In this document: positions 1 through 6,314 of the stretch, piece after piece
Position numbering within the stretch: position 1 is the first letter of the stretch
How the letters are laid out: each line of letters starts with the position of its first letter
Assembly: GCA_903919165.1 (NCBI GenBank)
Contig: CAIXHJ010000345.1
Span: 1 to 6,489 of the forward strand
Source of the DNA: an uncultured Holophagaceae bacterium
Lineage (GTDB): Bacteria; Acidobacteriota; Holophagae; Holophagales; Holophagaceae
Direction of reading: 5' to 3'
Length of the DNA: 6,489 bases
Translations under genes and position numbers: made by a program
The notes under the pieces: generated by a model
The model's input: only the letters and a program-made list of their open reading frames with translations
What the model was told of the DNA's origin: nothing
The model's database searches: none

Positions 1-11
1 AAGTGGAAACC

Positions 12-1469
12 ATGACATCTGCTGTTCAAACGGGTCCCCAGTCTCTCCAGGTTCTCCTGATTGATGACAACCCGATCCAGCTGAGCCTCCTGCGGCACCT
101 CTTCCAGCGCCACGGCCACGTGACCATCGAGGCCCGCAACGGAGCGGAAGCCCTGATCGTCCTGGCCACGGAATTCCCAGATGTGGTGGTGAGCGATTGC
201 GTCATGCCCCTCCTCGACGGCTACCAGTTCTGCCGCCTGCTGAAGGACGACCGGGCCACGCGCCACCTGCCTGTCCTGCTCCTTACGGCCCAGGGCACTG
301 GACTCGCACGGTTCTGGGCCAAGACCTGCGGCGCGGACCGTTTCCTTGTGAAGGGACGGGATCTAGATCATGTGGTGGAAGCGGCCACCGCCCTGGCCAA
401 GCAGGCGTCCCGACCCCACAGCCCCCACGTCGTTTCCAGGCTGGCCCAGGAGAACTTCGGGGTGGAGGCCATTCAGCGCCGGTTGGCCCAAGCCCTGGAA
501 CAGCGTCTGGTCGAGACGGCCCTGCGGGATTCCGTGGCCCGGCTCTACACGGCGGACCATGACACGCCCCGGCTGATCGAAGGGTTCATCGAGATCCTGC
601 AGGAGCTCATCCTTCCCGGCGCCCTGTTGGTGGCCTATATGGGCGAACAGGGCCTCCTGTGCCACGGCGTGCACGGATCCTCGACCAGTGCCGAGGACCG
701 ACTCGAGCTGGAACAGGCCGCGGCCCAGCAGGGACTCTTCTCGTCCATGCCTGGCTGCCACTGGCATCCAGCCCCAGATGATAATGAACGTAGGCGCAGC
801 CTCCGCGATCCCGTCTTGCGGGTCCTCCCCGCCACCACGCCGGGTTATCCGGTCATAGGGGCCCTGGCCTTCATCACGGAGCGCCGGGCCGCAGAGGATT
901 TCGAGCGCCTCTTCGAGATCGCCGCCGAGGAGCTGGGTCGCCTGTTAAGCCTCGAGGATTCCCGTCTGCGCCTCTACCACCAGGCCATCCGCGACCCGCT
1001 GACGGGTCTCTACAATCGGAAGCACATCCTCGACATGCTCGGCATGGAGGTCGATCAGTGCGGGCGTTTTGGACAGAATTTGTCCATCATGGTAGTGGAC
1101 CTCGACCACTTCAAGACCGTCAATGACCGCTTCGGCCACGCCGTGGGCGATCAGGTGCTCAGCGTCATGGCCCAGCGCATGGTCTTCGGACTGCGCAAGG
1201 TGGATCAACTGGGCCGCATCGGTGGCGAGGAGTTCCTGGCCTACTGCCCGCAGACCGATCTGGAGGGTGCCCGGGCCTTGGCCGAACGCCTCCGCGAACA
1301 GGTGGCGCAGGACGCCATCCCCGGACTGCCCTCGCACGACCGCGTCACGCTGAGCATCGGCCTCGCCACCTGGGGGGGGCCCGAGGATTTGGCCGAGGCC
1401 CTGATCGACCGCGCCGACCAGGCGCTCTACCGGGCCAAGGCCGAAGGCAGGGACCGCGTCGTCGGCTGA
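12..1469 (+). CDS. Response regulator diguanylate cyclase (REC / GAF-like / GGDEF)
   Basis: This is predicted to be a cytoplasmic two-component output protein that makes cyclic di-GMP from two GTP. Residues are numbered from the ATG at 12. The N-terminal REC domain (about 12-130) has the acidic pair D18/D19, phospho-acceptor D62 in 'VVVSDCVMPLLDG', T92 and K114. A helical linker leads to a less conserved region (about 175-315) that looks GAF-like. The GGDEF domain (about 325-485) begins at 'RDPLTGLYNR'. It has metal-binding D363 in 'VVDLDHFKTVND', the active-site GGEEF at 404-408, and RKVD at 395-398 five residues upstream, which matches the RxxD product-inhibition site. Catalysis and feedback inhibition both look intact. 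A GTG at position 3 is in frame and the reading frame is open to the window edge, so the true start could be upstream. The ATG is chosen because it leaves a normal short lead into the REC domain. No partner histidine kinase is present in the window. Confidence 0.93.
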   Translation: MTSAVQTGPQSLQVLLIDDNPIQLSLLRHLFQRHGHVTIEARNGAEALIVLATEFPDVVVSDCVMPLLDGYQFCRLLKDDRATRHLPVLLLTAQGTGLARFWAKTCGADRFLVKGRDLDHVVEAATALAKQASRPHSPHVVSRLAQENFGVEAIQRRLAQALEQRLVETALRDSVARLYTADHDTPRLIEGFIEILQELILPGALLVAYMGEQGLLCHGVHGSSTSAEDRLELEQAAAQQGLFSSMPGCHWHPAPDDNERRRSLRDPVLRVLPATTPGYPVIGALAFITERRAAEDFERLFEIAAEELGRLLSLEDSRLRLYHQAIRDPLTGLYNRKHILDMLGMEVDQCGRFGQNLSIMVVDLDHFKTVNDRFGHAVGDQVLSVMAQRMVFGLRKVDQLGRIGGEEFLAYCPQTDLEGARALAERLREQVAQDAIPGLPSHDRVTLSIGLATWGGPEDLAEALIDRADQALYRAKAEGRDRVVG

Positions 1470-1501
1470 ATCATCCCCCCACCGCGAGGGCACCGACCAG
1501 C

Positions 1502-1529
1502 GCGGAAGACCGGACCTCACTCCTTCCGC
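1502..1529. terminator. Possible hairpin between convergent genes
   Basis: GCGGAAG (1502-1508) and CTTCCGC (1523-1529) form a perfect 7-bp stem with a 14-base loop. It lies across the stop codon of the PAS gene, in the 47-base gap where the GGDEF gene and the PAS gene converge. The position suits a bidirectional terminator, but the loop is large and no T-run follows on either strand. It is a weak candidate. Confidence 0.25.
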
Positions 1530-3085
1530 TGCTCCGGGAAGAAGTCTGTCGCGCAGTCCGGACAGAGCCCGTGGGTGAAGCTGACGTCGCTGTGCTGTGT
1601 GAAGTAATGCTCCAGCTGGTTCCAGTAACCAGCCTCGTCACGGATCTTCTTGCACCCGGCGCAGATGGGCAATAGGCCTCGAAGAGTCTTTACATCTTCG
1701 AGGGCCTCCTGCAGGCTTGCGACAAGCTCCTGCCGCACCTCCTCTGCCCGGATCATCTCTGTGACGTCCACTTTCACTGACACAAAATGGGTGAGGCGCC
1801 CTTCCTCGTCACGCAGAGGCGAGATGACGGACCGTTCCCAGAACAACTCCCCATTCTTCCGGCGATTGTGGAATTCGCCCCTCCATTCCATGCCCGAGAG
1901 CAAGGTCTGCCACAGGACCTGATAGAACTCAGGGGTGTGTTCTCCGGACTTGAAGATCCGAGGGTTCTGCCCAAGCAGTTCACCAGGGGCATAGCCAGTG
2001 ACCTGGCAGGCCTTAGGATTAGCGAATTCGATGGTGCCCGCCAGGTCCGTGATCACGATCGAAATCGGACTCTGGTCCACCACATGGGCCAGGTGGCGGA
2101 TCTTCTCCTCGTGAGCCCGCTGAACCGTGATGTCCTGGAAGACCCCGCCAATCCTCACCACCTTCCCGTGCTCGGCATGGGCCTTGCCGATGGCCCGAAC
2201 CCAGATGTGTTTCCCTTTGGCTGTCACAAGGGGCAATTGATGTTCGAAGGGGCTACCCTCCTCGATGGCGCTGCGCACCGCCTCGGTGATGATGGGTATG
2301 GCCTCAGGGGCATAAAAGGAAATGGCAGTGGCAAGCTCCGGTTCGTAGTCGGACCCAACCTCGTGGATCTCCCGCACCATGCGGCTCCAGGTCAAGGCGT
2401 TCCGTTCCAGGTCCAGCTCCCACCCGCCGATTCTGGCCATCTCCCCGACCTCGTCGAGGAGGGCATGGCTCTTTTGGAGCTCCTGCTCCGCATGGATCTG
2501 ATCCGTCACGTCCTTGAGGATAAAAAGCAGGTGGGGTTCGCGGTTGGTCGTGAAGGTGCTGAACGTGGCGAGGATCCAGATTTTGCGGCCGAAGCTCGTG
2601 ACCATAGGAGTGGTGACATCGGTGGTTTCCTGCCCGGCCAGGCAACGCTCCGCAGCCTCGAGAAGCCCGTGGGTCTTCCAGGATGGGATGCTGCGGAAGC
2701 GCTGGGCCAGAACCTGATCCTTGGTCGCGCCAATGATGGCGCAGATGGCAGGGTTGGCTAGAATGCACTGCCCCGAATCGGCGCGGTAGGCGGCGACGCC
2801 CAGGGGCGAGGCCTTCAGCATCGTCCGGTTCATATCCAAGGCTTCCTCCAGGCGCTGCCCGAGCAGGCGATGGCCAGGGATCCGTGGGACGAGGGTCGGC
2901 AGGGTCTCTCCATCCAGCAGCGTGTGGGCGTTCACCTCTTCCTGCCGCAGTCGGGCGATCAGCTGGTTGATGCGCAGAGCTACCGCATGGCAGGCCGGAT
3001 CCAGCCCCGACTCGGGAATGGGCTCGGGCGTCTCCCCGGAAATCAGCCCGTCCAGAGCCAGCAGAATCGAATCGGGATTGTCCAT
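1517..3085 (-). CDS. Triple-PAS sensor protein with C-terminal CxxC...CxxC tail
   Basis: This 522-residue protein has no signal peptide or membrane segment and is probably a cytoplasmic sensor. A helical N-terminus (1-80) of unknown role is followed by three PAS domains at about 83-195, 208-325 and 330-445. The second is PAS_3-like ('ARIGGWELDLERNALTW...GGVFQDIT'). The third has the classic 'FANPKACQVTGYAPGELLGQNPR' and 'WRGEFHNRRKNGELFWE' signatures and lacks a LOV-type flavin cysteine motif. A probable signalling helix (445-468) leads to a compact tail, 468-511, with C475/C478 and C508/C511 around 'GYWNQLEHYF'. This tail recurs at the end of PAS, GAF and REC proteins in many bacteria and looks able to bind zinc, although no metal is shown. 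There is no kinase, GGDEF, EAL or HTH domain. The start is supported by GGAGG six bases upstream of the ATG. The gene follows the exporter by 25 bases on the same strand, so it may be cotranscribed, and it converges on the diguanylate cyclase gene. The sensed ligand is unknown. Confidence 0.88.
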   Translation of the reverse strand: MDNPDSILLALDGLISGETPEPIPESGLDPACHAVALRINQLIARLRQEEVNAHTLLDGETLPTLVPRIPGHRLLGQRLEEALDMNRTMLKASPLGVAAYRADSGQCILANPAICAIIGATKDQVLAQRFRSIPSWKTHGLLEAAERCLAGQETTDVTTPMVTSFGRKIWILATFSTFTTNREPHLLFILKDVTDQIHAEQELQKSHALLDEVGEMARIGGWELDLERNALTWSRMVREIHEVGSDYEPELATAISFYAPEAIPIITEAVRSAIEEGSPFEHQLPLVTAKGKHIWVRAIGKAHAEHGKVVRIGGVFQDITVQRAHEEKIRHLAHVVDQSPISIVITDLAGTIEFANPKACQVTGYAPGELLGQNPRIFKSGEHTPEFYQVLWQTLLSGMEWRGEFHNRRKNGELFWERSVISPLRDEEGRLTHFVSVKVDVTEMIRAEEVRQELVASLQEALEDVKTLRGLLPICAGCKKIRDEAGYWNQLEHYFTQHSDVSFTHGLCPDCATDFFPEQRKE

Positions 3086-3090
3086 CGAAA

Positions 3091-3096
3091 GCCTCC
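3091..3096 (-). promoter_or_regulatory. Strong ribosome binding site of the PAS gene
   Basis: On the minus strand this reads TGGAGGC. The GGAGG core ends six bases before the ATG at 3085. It sits in the 25-base gap after the exporter stop codon, fixes the start of the PAS gene, and lets that gene be translated independently within a shared transcript. Confidence 0.7.
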
Positions 3097-3110
3097 AGGT
3101 ATGCCCAAAC

Positions 3111-3992
3111 TCAAAACTGGGTCATCCCTTCACTGCGATTCTCTTCCTTCTTCCTCAACTGCACCAGCGCGACGGCCGCGAGGATGACGGCCATGCCGAG
3201 GACCTCGCGCAAGCCAAAGGTTTCGTGCAGGACCAGGCTGCCCAGCAGGACGGCCACGAGTGGGTTCAGGTAGGCATAGGTGCCCATCTTGGCGGGGGGC
3301 CAGGCCTTGGCTAGGTAGATGTAGGCAGAGAAGGCCAGCAGGGACCCGAAGAGCGCCAGGTAGGCGACGGCGCCGAGGGCCCTGTGTGTGACGGGACCGC
3401 GCAGGAACCCGCCCGTGAACGGCGCCACGGCGAGGCCGATGACCGCTGCCGTGAGCATTTGGATGCCGACATTGGTGAGCAGTCCACCCCCGTGGACAAA
3501 GTCCTTGCCGTGGAGGGTGCCCCAGGCCCAGATGAGTGGCGCGGCGACCATGGCTAGGAACCCTCCCGCATGGACGCGCAGGCCGCCGCTGGGCCACACC
3601 AGCACGATCACGCCCGCGATGCCGAGCAGGATGCCCATCCAGCCCTTGGGGCCAAGGGGTTCCTTCGCCATGGAGAACACCGCCAGCCACAGAGGCACCA
3701 GGGCCGCCAGGATGGCCGCCAGGCCCGAGGAGACGTGCAGCTCCGCCCAGGACACCAGGGCGTTCGAACCCCCCAGCAGCAGGGCGCCGACCACCATGAG
3801 ATGCCCGACTTCGCGCCTGGGTGGCCAGGGTTCGCGGCGCAACCGGCCCAGACCCAACGCCAGTGCCGAGGCCACGGAGAACCGCGCGGCCACCATGCCG
3901 TAGGGCGTGAAGGATTCCAGCCCCAGGGCGATGGCGAAGTAAGTGGACCCCCACACCACCGCCACAGTGAGGTAGGCGAGCCAGGCGAGCAT
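3111..3992 (-). CDS. EamA/DMT-family exporter (YedA-like)
   Basis: This 293-residue inner-membrane protein belongs to the drug/metabolite transporter superfamily, which mostly exports amino acids, nucleobases or other small metabolites. It has two tandem EamA repeats (about 3-133 and 143-278) and about ten hydrophobic segments. Family signatures include 'WGSTYFAI' at 14-21 in the first helix, 'GLAAILAALVPLWLA' (90-104), 'YLALFGSLLAFSAYIYL' (211-227) and 'YAYLNPLVAVLLG' (239-251). These resemble E. coli YedA as I recall it. Length is normal and the C-terminus is a charged tail ('RKKEENRSEG'). The start ATG shares one base with the stop of the ABM gene (TAATG), which indicates translational coupling, and GAAGG lies just upstream. 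An Lrp-type regulator two genes upstream is a common setting for amino-acid exporters. The substrate cannot be read from the sequence. Confidence 0.92.
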   Translation of the reverse strand: MLAWLAYLTVAVVWGSTYFAIALGLESFTPYGMVAARFSVASALALGLGRLRREPWPPRREVGHLMVVGALLLGGSNALVSWAELHVSSGLAAILAALVPLWLAVFSMAKEPLGPKGWMGILLGIAGVIVLVWPSGGLRVHAGGFLAMVAAPLIWAWGTLHGKDFVHGGGLLTNVGIQMLTAAVIGLAVAPFTGGFLRGPVTHRALGAVAYLALFGSLLAFSAYIYLAKAWPPAKMGTYAYLNPLVAVLLGSLVLHETFGLREVLGMAVILAAVALVQLRKKEENRSEGMTQF

Positions 3993-4318
3993 TAGCCTTC
4001 GTCCAGGCCGTACTCACGCTCCACGCGGCAGACCCGCACCCGGAAGGCGGCATACCACTGCTCCCAGCCCAGGCGCTGAGCCACGGCGTGTTCGGCGTTG
4101 GCCTTCCAGGCCGCGATGGAGGCCTCGTCCTTCCAATAGGACAGGGTGATACCGAACCCAGCGGTGTCCCGTGTGCTTTCCACTCCCAGGAAGCCCGGCT
4201 GGGTCTGCGCCAGTTCGACCATGCGTTCCGCCATGACGAGGTAGCCCCGGTCCCCCTCGGTGCGCTGGTTGCTGAAGATCACGGCGAGGTAGGGCGGCTC
4301 CGGCGTAGCTGCGATCAC
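3992..4318 (-). CDS. Antibiotic biosynthesis monooxygenase (ABM) domain protein
   Basis: This small 108-residue cytoplasmic protein has the ferredoxin-like alpha/beta fold of the ABM/dimeric alpha-beta barrel family. Visible hallmarks are an N-terminal strand 'PYLAVIFSNQRT', a helix 'GYLVMAERMVELAQTQPGFLGVEST' (about 26-49), then 'GITLSYWKDEASIAAWKANAEHAVAQRLG' (56-84) and a final 'RVRVCRVEREYG'. The 'SYWKDEASIAAWK' block is characteristic. Members act as cofactor-free oxygenases, haem-degrading enzymes or enzymes of unknown role, so the reaction here is not assigned. The start is a GTG whose bases overlap the TGA stop of the regulator gene by four (GTGA), with AAGG seven bases upstream. The stop overlaps the exporter start by one base. 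Translation of the three genes is therefore likely coupled, and the protein may act on the effector or on the exported compound. Confidence 0.87.
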   Translation of the reverse strand: MIAATPEPPYLAVIFSNQRTEGDRGYLVMAERMVELAQTQPGFLGVESTRDTAGFGITLSYWKDEASIAAWKANAEHAVAQRLGWEQWYAAFRVRVCRVEREYGLDEG

Positions 4319-4818
4319 TTCTTGACCTTCTTCCCGTCCCTGTCGACGGGGAAGGGGCTCGGGCCCGCCTTCTCCCAGTGGGTCTCCAACACCATGGTGG
4401 TCCGGGTGGTGACCATGGGTCCCAGGGCCCGGATGCGGCGCAGGCGCTCCGCGATGCCCGCCGGGGTGTCCGCCACGATCTTCAGCAGCAGGGCATCCTC
4501 GCCGGCGATGGTGTGGGCCTCCAGGATGTCCGGCTCCTCTTCCAGCGCTTTAATGAAGCGCTGCTCGATGATCTCGTTGTTGTCCTTGTAGCGCACGGCC
4601 ACGAAGGCCACCGTGGGCTTGTTCACCGCGGCGGGGGTGACCCGGGCCGCGTAGCCATTCAGCACACCATCAGCCTCCAGGCGCTTCACCCGGTCGATGA
4701 TCGTGGGACGGCTCACGCCGAGGCGCTCAGCCAACTCGGCATGGCTCATGCGTCCTTCATGTTGGAGCAGCGCCACCAGCCGGCGGTTCAGATCGTCTTC
4801 CATCAGCAGCTTCGCCAT
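4315..4818 (-). CDS. Lrp/AsnC-family transcriptional regulator
   Basis: This 167-residue DNA-binding protein of the leucine-responsive family normally forms dimers to octamers and responds to amino acids or related metabolites. The N-terminal winged HTH (about 8-57) reads 'DDLNRRLVALLQHEGRMSHAELAERLGVSRPTIIDRVKRLEADGVLNGY', with the recognition helix around 35-48. The RAM ligand-binding domain (about 67-147) has 'VAFVAVRY', the 'IAGEDALLLKIVA' turn (104-116) and a closing 'TTRTTMVLE' strand. The tail is lysine-rich ('DRDGKKVKK'). The ATG at 4818 is chosen because GGAG lies six bases upstream. An in-frame ATG at 4830 has a poorer site and would add MESF. The open frame continues to 5205, but that part lies antisense to kdsA and does not resemble Lrp. 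The gene heads the minus-strand cluster and its stop overlaps the ABM gene. It probably regulates itself and the exporter, as is common in the family. Confidence 0.93.
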   Translation of the reverse strand: MAKLLMEDDLNRRLVALLQHEGRMSHAELAERLGVSRPTIIDRVKRLEADGVLNGYAARVTPAAVNKPTVAFVAVRYKDNNEIIEQRFIKALEEEPDILEAHTIAGEDALLLKIVADTPAGIAERLRRIRALGPMVTTRTTMVLETHWEKAGPSPFPVDRDGKKVKK

Positions 4819-4857
4819 GAATGACTCCATACCAAATGGGATTCCGTTCTCTTGAAC

Positions 4858-4866
4858 ATTATGACA
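4858..4866 (-). promoter_or_regulatory. Candidate extended -10 promoter of the Lrp gene
   Basis: On the minus strand this reads TGTCATAAT. That is a CATAAT hexamer matching TATAAT at five of six positions, preceded by the TGn of an extended -10 element. The -35 position, 17 bases upstream, is poor. A perfect TTGACA (4899-4894) lies 30 bases upstream, too far to pair with this -10. Predicted transcription would start near 4851, leaving about 33 bases of leader. Confidence 0.38.
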
Positions 4867-4884
4867 GCGGATCGAGCAAGTCCG

Positions 4885-4913
4885 ATGACACCCTGTCAAC
4901 TCCACTGTAGACG
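4885..4913 (+). promoter_or_regulatory. Candidate kdsA promoter
   Basis: ATGACA (4885-4890) matches the TTGACA -35 consensus at five of six positions. It is followed after exactly 17 bases by TAGACG (4908-4913), a weak -10 with three of six matches. The start of transcription would be near 4920, giving a short leader before the kdsA ATG at 4936. Confidence 0.35.
4886..4898. promoter_or_regulatory. TGACA-N3-TGTCA dyad, possible operator
   Basis: This is a perfect 5-bp inverted repeat with a CCC spacer in the 117-base divergent region between the Lrp gene and kdsA. Another ATGACA occurs 24 bases away at 4861-4866, overlapping the Lrp gene's predicted -10. The dyad overlaps the predicted kdsA -35 and sits about 35-47 bases upstream of the predicted Lrp-gene start, so a bound protein could affect both. 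Assigning it to the adjacent Lrp protein is inference, and chance is possible at this length. Confidence 0.3.
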
Positions 4914-4935
4914 TTAAACTGCCACCGAGGTACCC

Positions 4936-5766
4936 ATGGACTTCGCCCGACCTTTCACGGACCAGAGCTTCTTCCTCATCGCGGGACCCTGCGTCATCGA
5001 GAGCCGGGAGCATTCGCATCTCATGGCCGCCAGCCTGCGGGACTTGTCGGAGGCCCGGGGCATCCCCTTCATCTACAAATCCAGCTTCGACAAGGCCAAC
5101 CGCACCAGCGGCGGCAGCCACCGCGGCCCGGGCTTGGAGGGCGGTCTCGACATCCTGGCCGAGGTGCGCAGCCGCTACGGCGTGCCGGTGCTGACGGACG
5201 TGCATGAGAGCGATCAGTGCGGTCCTGCGGCCCAGGCCGTGGACGTACTGCAGATTCCCGCCTTCCTCTGCCGCCAGACGGATCTGCTACTGGCCGCCGC
5301 CACCACGGGCCGCACCGTGAATCTGAAGAAGGGCCAGTTCCTCGCGCCCTGGGACCTGAAGCACGGTGTGGAGAAGCTGCAGTCGGTCCCTGGCCACGGC
5401 CCTGTCTGGGTCACGGAGCGCGGCTCCACCTTCGGCTACGGGAACCTGGTGGTGGATTTCCAGAGCTTTCCGAACCTACGGAAGACCGGCTGCCCCGTTA
5501 TCTTTGACGCCACCCACAGCGTGCAGAAACCCGGCGCCCTCGGTCATGTCACCGGGGGCGCCCGGGAAATGATCCCCACGCTGGCCCGGGCCGCGGCCAC
5601 CTGCGTGGACGGCTTCTTCTTCGAGGTGCATGACTGCCCGGAGAAGGCCCACAGCGATGGCCCCAACGCGATGCGGCTGGAACAGTTCGGCGATCTGCTC
5701 GACCAGCTACTGGTGCTCTGGCGCGGGGGCCGCGCCGCAACGCTGCACGATCCAGCGGGGAAGTGA
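4936..5766 (+). CDS. kdsA: 3-deoxy-8-phosphooctulonate synthase (KDO8P synthase), metal-dependent type
   Basis: This cytosolic TIM-barrel enzyme condenses phosphoenolpyruvate with arabinose 5-phosphate to give KDO 8-phosphate, the precursor of KDO in the LPS inner core. Its 276 residues are full length for the family. Family blocks are 'IAGPCVIES' (15-23), 'YKSSFDKANRTS' (47-58), 'VPVLTDVH' (83-90), 'LQIPAFLCRQTDLL' (105-118), 'KKGQFLAPWD' (131-140), 'ERGSTFGYGNLVVD' (161-174) and 'FDATHSVQKPG' (190-200). C19 in 'AGPC', H194, E230 and D241 match the four metal ligands of the metal-dependent class typified by Aquifex aeolicus, whereas the E. coli enzyme has Asn at the Cys position. GAGG lies five bases before the ATG. 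The gene is divergent from the Lrp gene and coupled to the acetyltransferase. kdsA often sits beside other KDO or CTP genes, and none is seen here. Confidence 0.96.
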   Translation: MDFARPFTDQSFFLIAGPCVIESREHSHLMAASLRDLSEARGIPFIYKSSFDKANRTSGGSHRGPGLEGGLDILAEVRSRYGVPVLTDVHESDQCGPAAQAVDVLQIPAFLCRQTDLLLAAATTGRTVNLKKGQFLAPWDLKHGVEKLQSVPGHGPVWVTERGSTFGYGNLVVDFQSFPNLRKTGCPVIFDATHSVQKPGALGHVTGGAREMIPTLARAAATCVDGFFFEVHDCPEKAHSDGPNAMRLEQFGDLLDQLLVLWRGGRAATLHDPAGK

Positions 5767-6314
5767 TGGTCGACATGGTGAAGGCCGGCCGTGGCCTGGA
5801 ACTGCGTCCGCTGAACCTGCGGGATGCGAAGGCCCTCTTCTCCCTGGTGGAGGCCAACCGGGAGCGCCTGCGACGCTGGCTGCCCTGGCCCGACACCAAC
5901 CGCAGTGTCCTGGATACCCGAGCCTTCATTCTCCGTGTTCGGGCCCACGCGCGAGCCGGCATCGGCCAGTCCTTCGGATTATGGTGGAAGGGGGCCCTCG
6001 TGGGAACCGCGGGTTTCGTGTGGATCGATGCCGCCAACCACAGCGCCGCCATCGGCTACTGGCTGGCCCAGGAGGCCGAGGGTCACGGCCTGATGTCCGC
6101 CGCCGTGAAGGCGCTCCTCCGCCATGGCTTCCGCACCTTGAAGCTCAACCGCATCGAGATCCGCGTTGGTGTCCGCAACCGCCGCAGCCGCGCCATCCCA
6201 GAGCGCCTGGGCTTCCGCCATGAGGGCACCCTCCGGCAGGCGGAATGCCTGGCGGAACGCCATGTGGATCATGCCGTCTACGGGCTGCTGGCCTCGGAGT
6301 GGCGGGGCCGCTAA
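5766..6314 (+). CDS. GNAT N-acetyltransferase, RimJ/RimL-like
   Basis: This 182-residue cytosolic acetyl-CoA-dependent acetyltransferase most resembles the RimL/YdaF branch, whose members acetylate the N-termini of ribosomal proteins or small amines. The evidence is an N-terminal 'LELRPLNLRDAKALFSLVEANRERLRRWLPWPD' (11-43), a beta-strand 'ALVGTAGFVWID' (77-88), the acetyl-CoA-binding turn in 'IGYWLAQEAEGHGLMSAAVKALL' (E103, G106, G108), and the C-terminal 'LNRIEIRVGVRNRRSRAIPERLGFRHEGTLRQAE' (127-160). Its ATG shares one base with the kdsA stop (TGATG) and has GGGGA four bases upstream. A GTG at 5763 and an ATG at 5775 are alternative starts. Coupling to kdsA suggests shared expression, but no biochemical link to KDO is known to me. 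The natural substrate is not assigned. Its stop lies against a minus-strand gene remnant. Confidence 0.9.
   Translation: MVDMVKAGRGLELRPLNLRDAKALFSLVEANRERLRRWLPWPDTNRSVLDTRAFILRVRAHARAGIGQSFGLWWKGALVGTAGFVWIDAANHSAAIGYWLAQEAEGHGLMSAAVKALLRHGFRTLKLNRIEIRVGVRNRRSRAIPERLGFRHEGTLRQAECLAERHVDHAVYGLLASEWRGR

Noticed and set aside
1482..1505. CCGCG...CGCGG hairpin between the convergent stops
   Set aside because: The stem is only 5 bp with a 14-base loop and no T-run. It overlaps the slightly better 7-bp stem at 1502-1529 and is likely chance.
1787..2761. Long plus-strand open frame (324 codons) antisense to the PAS gene
   Set aside because: It lies wholly inside the clear triple-PAS gene. Its translation has no recognisable domain, and long antisense frames are expected in GC-rich coding DNA.
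3130..4053. Minus-strand open frame of 307 codons overlapping the exporter
   Set aside because: It is a shifted frame of the EamA gene, rich in Arg, Gly, Pro and His with no domain signature, while the other frame is a textbook DMT transporter.
4846..4857. GTTC-TCTT-GAAC inverted repeat in the leader of the Lrp gene
   Set aside because: A 4-bp arm is too short to separate from chance, and it matches no operator I can name.
4819..5205. N-terminal extension of the Lrp-family frame to 5205
   Set aside because: The extra 129 codons cross the intergenic region and run antisense to the start of kdsA. The Lrp fold begins right after the ATG at 4818, which has a good ribosome binding site.
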